Assembly: GCF_965638725.1 (NCBI RefSeq) | Contig: NC_134950.1 | Span: forward strand, 143,025,636-143,089,635 | Origin: Aptenodytes patagonicus | Taxonomy: Eukaryota > Chordata > Aves > Sphenisciformes > Spheniscidae | Direction: 5' to 3' | Length of the DNA stretch: 64,000 nucleotides | Shown: positions 13,602-23,765 of the stretch, piece after piece | Layout of the letters: the number at the start of each line of letters is the position of its first letter | Numbering within the stretch: the first letter of the stretch is position 1 | The notes under the pieces: generated by a model | The model's input: only the letters and a program-made list of their open reading frames with translations | Told to the model about the DNA's origin: nothing | Databases searched by the model: none | Made by a program: the position numbers and the translations under genes

Positions 13602-14130
13602 AAAGGACCTCAAATACTGTGTTCAGTTTTGGGCCCCTCACTACAAGAAAGACATTGAGGTGCTGGAGCGCATCCAAAGAAGGGCAACAAAGCTGGTGAA
13701 GTGTCTAGAGAACAAGTCGTATGAGGAGCGGCTGAGGGAACTGGGGTTGTTTAGCCTGGAGAAAAGGAGGCTCAGGGGAGACCTCATCACGCTCTACGAC
13801 TACCTTAAAGGGGGTTGTAGCGTGGTGGGTGTCGGTCTCTTCTCCCAAGTAACTAGCAATAGGACAAGAGGAAACGGCCTCAAGTTGCACCAGGGGAGGT
13901 TTAGATTGGACATGAGGAAAAATTTCTTCACTGAAAGGGTTGTCAAGCCTTGGAAGAGGCTGCCCAGGGAAGTGGTTGAGTCACCATCCCTGGAGGTATT
14001 TAAAAGACTTGTAGATGTGGTGCTTAGGGACATGGTTTAGTGGTGGACTTGGCAGTGCTAGGTTTATGGTTGGACTCGATGATCTTGAGGGTCTTTTCCA
14101 ACCTAAATGATTCTACGGTTCTATGATTTC
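13602..14130 (+). mobile_element. 5'-truncated CR1 LINE, 3' end
   Basis: About 530 bp matching the 3' end of the larger CR1 at 14702-17800 in opposite orientation. The open frame across it (to 14040) carries the end of CR1 ORF2: [29 protein letters not shown], then [12 protein letters not shown] and a stop. The 3' end has the typical bird CR1 wording ATGATCTTGAGGGTCTTTTC and a tail resembling ATTCTATGATT. The 5' break falls near the sequence CTCAAATACTGTGTTCAG. This copy lacks endonuclease and reverse transcriptase, so it is dead on arrival, the usual fate of LINE copies. Confidence 0.93.
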
Positions 14131-14701
14131 TGGAAAGAGTAGGGAGCCAGAAGGGATTCCTCCCAGTGGCACAGCTCATCCCGCAGTTCCTGCTGACGCA
14201 GCGCTGACCTGCCACCTTTTGCAATGGGAATGAACCCAACCAACAATTCTTTCCTTCCTCTCTGGCAGTAGCTTTTAGCCCGATAAGAGCAGCTGCATGT
14301 CACCTGTTATCAAGAGAGTGGTTGCTGGCCAAGAGACCTGTGTTACTCCCTTCTGTTTTTAAGTTTTAATTTTCACCTGCTGGGGAGAGATAAAATGAAT
14401 TCCAGTTTAGCTTGACAATCCTGCCTGCACAGGTGTGCTGTAAGAATACCACTGTGGTGTTCAGCTGGCTGAATGTTTTAGATGACTACAGTAATTATCA
14501 AAAGTACTGGTTTTAGTTCCCCCCCCACTTTAATCTGGATCAGATTTGCCAAATAGTTTCAGCTGACTTTTTTCCCTAGATAAATAAAGCTGTAAGAGGA
14601 AAAGGAAAGGCCTGTGCCTCCTTTGATGCAATGCCTGGCACTTGAACAATGCAGAACATGGGTGCTGTATATTCAAGACCTTCCTCTTCATGAGGTTATT
14701 T
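14131..14701. other. Spacer between the two facing CR1 copies
   Basis: About 570 bp of ordinary sequence separating the 3' ends of the two CR1 copies. It includes a C run near 14520. No gene is seen. Confidence 0.6.
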
Positions 14702-15018
14702 ATAGAATCATAGAATTGTTTAGGTTGGAAAAGACCTTTAAGATCATCAGGTCCAACCATTAGCCTAGCACTGCCAAGACCACCACTAAACCATGTCCCT
14801 AAGCACCACATCTACACGTCTTTTAAATACCTCCAGGGATGGTGACTCAACCACTTCCCTGGGCAGCCTGTTCTAAGGCTTGACAACCCTTCCAGGGAAG
14901 AAGTTTTTCCTCATGTCCAATCTAAACCTCCCCTGGTGCAACTTGAGGCCATTTCCTCTCAACCTATAGCTTGTTACTTGGGAAAAGAGACCGACACCCA
15001 CCTCGCTACAACCTCCTT

Positions 15019-15501
15019 TCAGGGAGTTGTGGAGAGTGATAAGGTCTCCCTGAGCCTCCTTTTCTCCAGGCTAAACAACCCCAGTTCCCTCAGCCGCTCC
15101 TCATAAGACTTGTGCTCTATACCTTTCACTAGCTTCGTTGCCCACCTTTGGATGCGCTCCAGCACCTCAATGTCTTTCTTGTAGTGAGGGGCCCAAACCT
15201 GAACACAGGATTCGAGGTGCGGCCTCACCAGTGCCGAGTACAGGGGCACGATCACTTCCCTACTCCTGCTGGCCACACTATTGCTGATACAGGCCAGGAT
15301 GCCATTGGCCTTCTTGGCCGCCTGGGCACACTGCCGGCTCATGTTCAGCTGGCTGTCAACCAGCACCCCCAGGTCCTTTTCCAACAGGCAGCTTTCCAGC
15401 CACTCTTCCCCAAGCCGTAGCGCTGCATGGGCTTGTTGTGACCCAAGTGCAGGACCCAGCACTTGGCCTTGTTGAACCTCATACAGTTGGCCTGGGCCCA
15501 T
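15019..15501 (-). pseudogene. CR1 ORF2 C-terminal part
   Basis: This piece carries the end of ORF2: [33 protein letters not shown], then [20 protein letters not shown] and [20 protein letters not shown]. It diverges shortly before its stop, where another lesion interrupts the sequence that in the shorter CR1 copy continues to KNFF. This region pairs with the inverted copy at 13602-14130. Confidence 0.88.
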
Positions 15502-15998
15502 CGATCCAGCCTGTCCAGGTCCCTCTGCAGAGCCTTCCTACCTTCGAGCAGATCAACACTCCCGCCCAACTTGGTGTCGTCTGCAAACTTACTGAGGGTG
15601 CACTCAATCCCCTCATCCAGATCATCGATAAAGATATTAAACAGAACTGGCCCCAGTACTGAGCCCTGGGGAACACCACTTGTGACCGGCAGCCAACGGG
15701 ATTGAACTCCATTCACCACGACTCTCTGGGCCCAGCCATCCAGCCAGTTTTTTACCCAGCGAAGAGTATGCCCGTCCAAGCCATGAGCAGCCAGCTTCTC
15801 GAGGAGAATGCTGTGGGAAACAGTGTCAAAGGCTTTACTAAAGTCCAGGTAAACAACATCCACAGCCTTTCCCTCATCCACTAAGTGGGCCACCTTGTCA
15901 TAGAAGGAGATCAGGTTAGTCAAGCAGGACCTGCCTTTCATAAACCCATGCTGACTGGGCCTGATCAGGGTTGTCCTGTACGTGCCGCATGATGGCAC
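15345..15998 (-). pseudogene. CR1 reverse transcriptase palm domain
   Basis: A 217-residue piece holds the catalytic core of RT. Visible are [15 protein letters not shown], the first catalytic Asp in [15 protein letters not shown] (residues 48-62), [20 protein letters not shown] and the catalytic FADDTKL (residues 138-144, nt about 15576-15587). Both catalytic Asp of FADD are kept. Near the 3' end the reading departs from the CR1 pattern; the family sequence continues in the overlapping piece at 15019-15501, so a frameshift lies around 15420-15440. Confidence 0.9.
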
Positions 15999-16349
15999 TC
16001 AAGATGATATGTTCCATAACCTTCCCCGGCACCGAGGTCAGACTGACAGGCCTGTAGTTCCCCGCATCCTCCTTCCGGCCCTTCTTGTAGATGGCCGTCA
16101 CATTTGCTAACCTCCAGTCAACTGGGACCTCCCCGGTTAGCCAGGACTGCTGATAAAGGATTGAAAGTGGCTTGGTGAGCACTTCTGCCAGCTCTTCAGT
16201 ACCCTTGGGTGGATCCCATCCGGCCCCACAGACTTGTGTGTGTCTAAGTGGTGTAGCAGGTCGCTAACCATTTCCCCTTGGATTATGGGGGCTTCATTCT
16301 GCTCCCCGTCCCTGTCTTCCAGCTCAGAGGCTGGGTACCCTGTTAACAA
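15916..16349 (-). pseudogene. CR1 reverse transcriptase N-terminal part, two frames
   Basis: Two overlapping pieces in different frames cover RT fingers motifs. The upstream piece (16137-16349) has VSDLLHHLDTHKSVGPDGIHPRVL, whose KSVGPDGIHP core is the LINE RT region 0/1 signature. The downstream piece (15916-16182) has VPVDWRLANVTAIYKKG and NYRPVSLTSVPGKVMEHII, matching RT region 2. A frameshift between about 16140 and 16180 separates them, and another near 15950 leads into the palm domain. Confidence 0.88.
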
Positions 16350-16720
16350 CTGGTCTGACTGTTAAAGACTGAGGCAAAGAAGGCATTAAGTACCTCAGCC
16401 TTTTCCTCAGCCTTTGTCACTATGTTTCCCCCCATGTCCAATAAAGGATGGAGATTCTCCTTAGCCCTCCTTTTGTTGCTAATGTATTTACAGAAACATT
16501 TTTTATTGTCTTTTACAGCAGTAGCCAGATTAAGTTCTGGTTGGGCTTTGGCCCTTCTAATTTTCTCCCTGTATAACCTCACGACATCCTTGTAGTCCTC
16601 CTGAGTCACCTGCCCCTTCTTCCAAAGATCATAAACTCTCCTTTTTTTCCTGAGTACCAGGCAAAGCTCTCTGTTCAGCCAGGCCGGTCTTCTTTCCCGC
16701 TGGCTTGTCTTTCGGTACAT
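16343..16720 (-). pseudogene. CR1 ORF2 linker between endonuclease and RT
   Basis: A 125-residue piece in the same frame as the endonuclease, after the TAG. It carries the conserved linker landmarks RRPAWLNRELC, a Lys/Arg-rich stretch, and NKKCFCKYISNKRRAKENL, ending in AFFASVFNSQTS. A frameshift near 16345 moves the reading to the next piece. It has no function alone. Confidence 0.88.
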
Positions 16721-16729
16721 GGGGACAGC

Positions 16730-17794
16730 CTACTCCTGTGCCTTTAAGATTTCCTTCTTGAAGAATGTCCAGCCTTCCTGGACTCCTTTGCCCTTCAGGA
16801 CTGCCTCCCAAGGGACTCTCTCAACCAGTCTCCTGAACAGGCCAAGGTCTGCCCTCCGGAAGTCCAAGGTGGCAGTTCTGCTGACCCCCCTCCTTACTTC
16901 TCCAAGAATCAAAAACTCTATCATTTCGTGATCGCTATGACCAAGACGGCCTCCAACTGTCACATCACCCACAAGTCCTTCTCTGTTCACAAACAACAGG
17001 TCCAGTGGGGCGCCTTCCCTAGCTGGCTCACTCACCAGCTGTGTGAAGTTTTCTTCCACACACTCCAGGAACCTCCTAGACTGTTTCCTCTCTGCTGTAT
17101 TGTATTTCCAGCAGACATCTGGTAAGCTGAAGTCCCCCATGAGAACAAGGGCTAGCGATTGTGAGACTTCTCCCAGCTGCTTAGAGAGTATTTCGCCTGC
17201 CTCTTCATCCTGGTTGGGTGGTCTATAACAGACTCCCACCACGATATTTGCCTTGTTGGCCTTCCCCCTGATTCTTACCCATAAACACTCAACCCTATCG
17301 TCACCATCATTAAGCTCTAGACAATCAAAACATTCCCTAATGTACAGGGCTACCCCACCACCTCTCCTTCCTTGCCTATCCCTTCTGAAGAGCTTATAGC
17401 CATCCATTGTAGCACTCCAGTTGTGCAAGTCATCCCACCATGTTTCCATGACGGCAACTATATCATAGTTTTCCTGCTGCACAATGGCTTCCAGCTCCTC
17501 CTGTTTGTTGCCCATGCTGCGTGCATTGGTGTAGGTACACTTCAGTTGGGCTATTGATCCTGCCTCCTTTTTGGGAGGAGAAACCCTAATTCCTACATGA
17601 CCATTCTCAGGCACTCCCATGGTTTCTAATATATCCATAACCCTTGCGTCTTTGCTGCCGCATGGATCTCCATACCCTACCTCCACTGAGGCAGCAGACT
17701 GAAGGACCTTGTTAGCACACCGTCCCTCAAACACTGGCGTGCCACCCCCAGGCTTATCTCTAGCGAGCCTGGCTTTATCCCTTTCCCCCTTCAA
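16730..17794 (-). pseudogene. CR1 ORF2 endonuclease domain, ends at premature stop
   Basis: A 354-residue open stretch holds the endonuclease-exonuclease-phosphatase fold that nicks target DNA. Visible motifs are TNARS near residue 90, METWW near 116-120, YRPPNQ near 190, GDFSLPDVCW at 220-229 and LGHSDH at 284-289. In active CR1 and other APE-type endonucleases the GDF motif is normally GDFN; here Asn is replaced by Ser at residue 223. The frame stops at a TAG (16730-16732), then resumes in the same frame with sequence typical of the linker, so the stop is a point mutation rather than the true end. The first residues may belong to the 5' region rather than the domain itself. Confidence 0.9.
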
Positions 17795-17800
17795 ATCTAA

Positions 17801-20800
17801 TGTAAAGCTCTTTCAATGAGCCCTGCTCATTGAATTCAGATTTTTAATTTCCTATCTAAATTATGCCTCTGATTATCATGTTATTAGCTTTTCCTGGGTG
17901 GGGTTCTCAGACCCTGCTCCTGATACCGGTGTATTTTGTGTATGTAATTAAACATCCAGGGTGGAGCAGCGCCTCAGCAAGCAGGGCAGGGGGAAGGTTA
18001 GGAGAAGCTCCAGGTCATCACCCTGAAGGTGTCGAGCTGCAGGCTCTTCTGCCCTCCTCGGCTGGGGAACGGAGGCAAGAGCCAGTGCCTCCCCTTCTCT
18101 GCCATCCTTCTTTCCATCCCTTTGCTCCTTTGGCAGAGGAAAAGAAAATGTGAGGGCCACAAGTAAGGAGTTTGTGTCTTACAGGGATGGGCATGCTTTC
18201 TGACTGACCTAATATTTATTATGCATTTTATATAGAAGTAGGATGGAAGAGTTGCAGCAGGAGAGACTGAGGGAGATTCAGCTCCAAACATCCTGCCTCC
18301 CGAGGCTGGAGGATCCCTCCCAATTTAACCTGGGTTCTTGCATCTCACTGAGTGAAGCGGCATGACCACGCAGCTGTTCAGCAGGGGGAACCCCCAACTC
18401 CAAATTTCTGTGAATTGAGCCCTTTGATTCCTTTTGTTCTAGCTACCTCTAAATAAAATAGCTAACTTCCTTTCAAATGGAACAACTTACTCAAATTGGG
18501 ACTTTTTCAGGTTTTGTTTTCATCAGGAAAAATGGAAAAAAATTATTTTGGGTCCGTCTAAACAAATTTTATTTAATTTTTCAGTTTGGCAACTGATCTG
18601 AAAAAATCATTTGCGCAGTTCTAGTTCCACTGTTATCACTCAACAGTTTCTATAAATATAGCAATTAATTTGCACTCTAAAAAGAGTTAGTACAGCAAAA
18701 AAACCCTAGGGTACAAAAGTACACCTAGATGATTTCTCTCTGTCTTAGTACCAGCTGTGTCAGTCAAATTAGGCCATCTGTAACATCCTTGTAATTGACA
18801 GTTTTTAAATTCCCATCCAGCTACACCTACACCACTCCTTTGTTTTCAGTGGCATTAGATAGGATTAACTGAAGAAGGAATCGAGTCTTCAAAGTTAATT
18901 AAAACATTGTTGACGATGAGCAGGAAGGCGTACTTAGAAGCTATAGGTAAAGAGATTTAAAAGCTCAACGTGGGGCAGTTGTGCCCAGGCTTTCAAGCTC
19001 GTGATCTATGGAAGAAAAATGCTCCTGGTTTCTCACGGCAGTGAACCTGCCAGCTAAACGCCAAGTGAAGTATGGCTGCTTCAGCTTCCCCCAGAGGCTC
19101 CCGTCTTCTCCTTCCTCTGGAGGCCCCGTCTTCTCAGTCTGGTGCTGCTACATCTTTAATAAGATCAATAATCTTCCTCGGGTTTAGCAGCTTCATGAAT
19201 TCTGATTAAACTCCATGACAGTGAGTGTGTATTAAGAATAATAGGCAAGAAGAAGACTTTAGTGACTCAATCCACGAGGCATGATAGTTTCTTCTTTAGG
19301 CAAACTGTTATTGATTTGGTCTTGGGTTTTCTCAGCTTGGCCTCTGTAAATAAAGTGCTAGCACACAATACACTTACTGTGCGGCTCCTCTTCCCTGCAA
19401 GCCAATTCTTTCTGATGAAGACTCACTTTAATTGTTCCGTGACTGCTAATGTGTTTAATTAAGGCTCACGTGGCTCAGTCTTCACTAAGAAAATTTGACG
19501 TGCTTACAAGAATTAATACAGCAAGAAATCACAAAGGTACAATCGGGAGCAAAAATTCAGAGTGGTCTCTAGCACTGCCTTTCAACCAAACACCGGTGCG
19601 TGTTTCTGCACGACATTAAAATTCAATTAAGTATTTTGGGGAAAAAAGCCTGGCACTGACAGGATATATCATCTGACCACAGGAAGCTGTGCTACAAAAA
19701 TTCATAAAGTGGAAATTGGAAACCCATACTCTGAAGCTTTCCTGTATTAACAGTTTAATGTCTAACTATGTAATATATAATTTATGAGAATTCTCTAATA
19801 TGATCCAGCCTCGCATATTTTGCAGTTTGTTATTCTTATTTAGAAAGAAGTGAAGACCACACTACTCTCTCTGATTTCTGAAGCCATTTTAAATAATTTT
19901 TAATACATACATCTCATGGTAATTTTGCACAGACTCCACTTTGCAAACCCCTGTTTTCAGTCCTCACTAGTGGGCTCATTTGGGCTCACTTCTTGGCCAC
20001 TGTTTTCCTTTTGAAGGCAGGGAAAAGTTTGGGGGAATTAGACATTTGTGTGGGGAGGATGTCACTGCTTTTTATGAAAGTGTCATCTAAATGCAGTTCT
20101 GGAAGGACTCCTATTGTCAGCTTTTGGGATTTGATCTAGCCAAAAACATCCACAAATCCTCTTTCCATATGCCGAACGTTTTGTTTTCTATAGTCTTGTA
20201 TACGCTTTGTGCTATAAAAGTGGATTTCTTTGTTGCTTGTGGTCCTTCTGTGACTACAGTAGTACCTCTTTCTGGTTTTTGTGTATTTAACCCTTTCATT
20301 TCTGCTACTTTTTCTGAAATGGATTATGTGGAAGAACATTCTGTAAAACTTCTTTGTCAATCCCATTTTTGTTTTTAATATCTGATGCTAGTTGTGAGTA
20401 CCCACTCCATTGGGAGCCCTCGAGAGATACGATAGATGCCAAAAGTACCATATTTGGGAGTGAACCTGCAGCGGAACAAGAAAAAAAAAATCATTAACGT
20501 GCTTTATTTGGGAAGGAATCTGCGGCCTTTAAGAAATAGAAAGGCAGGAGAGAGGCCGCAGAGTATGAAAATATTGGCAAGGCTAACAAGTCGTACCTTA
20601 CTGTTTGAAAATATGCAGAAAAGCAAGGAGAAGGAGCAGTCAGTGAGCCCTTCGGTTGCTGCCACAGTAAAGGTGACCATGCCCTTTGGAGCAGTTACCT
20701 CTGCAGTTAGATTGGAAAGCAGATATCCACAACCTCGGGGAATAGCTTGCGGCAGGATAAATATGCCACAAAGATGAAGCTAGGGGAAATTGAATCCAGA

Positions 20801-23479
20801 AACAGGGAAACTAAAATTAAATGGAAAACAGTCTGATAAGGAAAAGTGAAAGAATAATCGGTGCATGGAGACTAAAAGAGAGATTTTTTTAAAGTTATTT
20901 CAAGATGCAAAAGCATCCTCCATGATTTCCTATTCACATTTTACAGTAGATTGGTATCTTGGACTCAGGGTATCTAGAAGAGGACTAACCTGCTTCAGGT
21001 CAGTTCAAAGGTGACATAGAAAAGTATTCAAAACATGTTTGTTAAAAAAGTAAACTTCGCTGAAGTTTACTTTAAACTTTCCCATACTGTTGCTCCAAGA
21101 ACTGTCTAAGATTACTGTAACTGAAAAATACAGGGGGGGAGAAAGCTCAATTTTATGGTACTCAATATTGTATGTGTAGGTATATTCATGTTGCTTTTTT
21201 TTAAAATAATAACAACACTCCCCTTGATTGGGTCTGTCATACAGCAAGAAGGAAGAAAAAAATGTTTAAAAAATTAACTGTACAAGCCTGAGTACTCACC
21301 GCTACTTTATAATTACATTAGAACAGAATGACTCTCGAGCTGAGGGTATTCTTACAGACTGCAGTATGACAACGGGTGGAAAGTGCCAAAAAGGTCTATA
21401 ACAAATCTATGGACAATGATCAGGACCTAAATCTGATCAGCACAGCATTAACTTCAGTGCACCCTCACTCGCAAGCACTCGGTTTCTGATGTTTCAGCAC
21501 AGTGTTGCTTTTTCTTCACCAATTCCATACGTAGAGACAAAACAGTTATGCCATGGTGAAAAATAAAGGAGATTTCCTTCTTTGTCCTTTGTAACGATTC
21601 CTGTGTTTCTAGCCTAATCTAGCTTGCACTGCTGTACGTGTGCAACAAGGTTTAATTACATAGAAGCCAAGATGAAACTGGAGGAGCCCAGTAACCATGG
21701 AGATTAGTGATCAATAATATACTACTATTTGTTTATAAATTATCCATAGCCCATATATCCTTTTGTAAAAGGCAAATAGGCAAGTGAGATCCAGGCAGCG
21801 TGTTCAATTTATTAGTATTTTCTAAAATCAAATGTGATTATGCTTTCTGTGGATGTCTACTTTCCCAGTAATAATGTTGTTTTCAAATTGTCTGATACAG
21901 TATGGATTAGGGGAGATGACTGTGTTTGGGGGAGAAATATAAAGCTCCTCAATACGGGAGTCATATAAAGGAGTCATATAAATACAGGAGTCGTATAAAG
22001 CTACATCTGAAGGCTGTATAGTGAAAAGTGCTGCTTCTTTCCACCAAAACTCTTAGCAGGCACTACCAGGCCTTGTTACAGCTCATGGTGTGATTAGGAA
22101 GAAGTTACGAAAGCACGTGCACCACACACAAAACACAATTTACATTCCTATTTCTTTTTCCAGTTAAAAAATCCTCATCACGAAGCTCACTAATGGTGGC
22201 AATCATAATTTGAAGGCTATCTATCTCAGATAATGATTATGAAGAACCTGGAGGAGGTTTCAAAATTTTATAGTTGCTTTTGCTTTTGGACTGATTAAGA
22301 CATTTTCTGGCTAAGCATTGTTTGTCTTCCTCCTTACTTTTAAAGAAGCAACTAATTAGTTTTACCGAAAATATTTTCCACTAGAAAGCCAATAGTCATA
22401 AAAATTTAAACTCTTCACATGCTTTACTATTCTGGCAACTTTCTACTTGGAAGGAAAAGAGGAATTTTTCATCAATATCTATTTCAATGTTTTGTTCTAG
22501 TTTGTTTTCAAAATTACTTTGCCAAAAATGAATATTAAAAGTGGAAAAGATTTTTTACATTATTTTACAGTTTTAAGTAACGCAAACCCAGAAGTGACCT
22601 GTTTTACGTTTCACTCCATGATGAGTTTGTTTTCTTTCAATTGGGAATAATCATTTAAAAAAAATCTTCCAAAAAATACAAAATCTGTCTCCCCAACAGT
22701 TACGTGTATAAAAGGCAAAGCATGGAGAATTAAGAGCCATTTCAGAATAATTTATTGTAGTGTTTTAGTGTATCCAGAGAGTTAATGGTTCTAGGAAACT
22801 GGATGATATTCTGGAAAAAAATATAGTTATCTGATCTGCATCAAGAGGATAAGAGGATAACTGATTTTATGACAGATCCCACTTTTGTAACAGTTACATA
22901 ACAATTACATAATTGCCGTAGCAAATCCCTGTTTTGTGACTTCACAAGAACATTCAGCATCTCTTCAGCTCGAGTTTGTGCTCGCCGAGCTCTTGCAGTG
23001 AAGTCCTATTTAAATACAAGGGGTGCATATATGTTAGCATTTCAGTTTGGGAGTCCGTCTCCGGATCATCCCAACTTACCGTGTTTCCATTTGAATCACG
23101 GAGCCATCTCAGAGCAAGCTGGTGTCCTTCTGAATGGAACTAAACCAGAAGATGTGCTTTGGAGTCCAGGGGACATTCAGCCCACAGGACAAGAGCAACA
23201 GTAGTCTAAACTGGAAATGCTTGTCAGAGCGGGTATTAAACCCTCAGCCTTGGTCTTTTTTACTCTACGGATCCACTCCTCTTGGGCTGCACTACCTGCT
23301 GTAGTATGGACAAGGCTAAAGAAGTGTTACTACTCCGGGTACTAACAAAGCATAGTACCCAGAGTATCATCTTAAACCAATGTCTGTCTAAGAGGATGGA
23401 TAGGGCTCCGGATTTTCTGAAAACCTCCTGTCCTGCACAGATGTGACCAGCCTGTATGCATTTCAAACCCAGCTATCCC
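17801..23479. other. Non-coding stretch, no gene recognised
   Basis: AT-rich DNA with no recognisable gene. Just outside the CR1 5' end is a small perfect inverted repeat (CAATGAG and CTCATTG around CCCTG, about 17814-17832). A short tandem repeat near 21952-22000 is listed separately. Confidence 0.6.
21952..22000 (+). repeat. Short tandem repeat, three copies of GGAGTCATATAAA-like unit
   Basis: Three imperfect copies of GGAGTCATATAAA follow one another. The third has a C-to-T-type change (GTCGTATAAA) and short AATACA-type spacers. It is too small to be more than a local replication-slippage repeat. Confidence 0.75.
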
Positions 23480-23765
23480 ATTACTCGCTGCTCCCACTGC
23501 ATCCTCGCTCGGCAGGCTAAGAAACTGCGATTACACCGTGTCCGCCCTGAGACAGCTTACACGTTGCCCTAGTTAAGCGGCAGATTGATTTCAAGTTGGC
23601 GCCGCTGGCTTTCGAAGTGCCTAATGGAGTTGGTCCCAGCGGTATGGGAGTTTTTGCCCGAGCGCCTCCCGCCGAGGAGCGGTACTTCCACAGCGTGCAG
23701 GGGTCACGCTGGTCCGCTGAGGCACCGAGGGAGCGGCGGTTGCTGTGGTGAACCCAAGCGTGTAG
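23480..23765. promoter_or_regulatory. Small CpG-island-like block
   Basis: By counting there are about 24 CpG dinucleotides in roughly 300 bases, close to the number expected from base composition, while CpG is strongly depleted in the flanks. GC is near 58 percent. Such undermethylated blocks in bird genomes often mark promoters. No TATA box or open frame of interest is evident and no gene start is identified beside it. It could serve a minus-strand transcript toward the exon set at 1.3-2.3 kb or a non-coding RNA. A GC-rich relic repeat is the alternative. Confidence 0.4.

Larger units (their letters stand above)
14702..17800 (-). mobile_element. Nearly full-length, degenerate CR1 LINE
   Basis: About 3.1 kb on the minus strand carrying the whole CR1 ORF2 order: apurinic-type endonuclease, linker, reverse transcriptase and C-terminal part, ending in a CR1 3' terminus (plus-strand TAGAATCATAGAATTG at 14702). 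ORF2 is broken by at least one in-frame stop and about four frameshifts, described in the pieces below. The 5' boundary is placed by the start of the open frame near 17794 and could extend a little further. CR1 is the dominant LINE of birds. It inserts by target-primed reverse transcription at the nick made by its endonuclease, and this copy can no longer do so. Confidence 0.95.
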
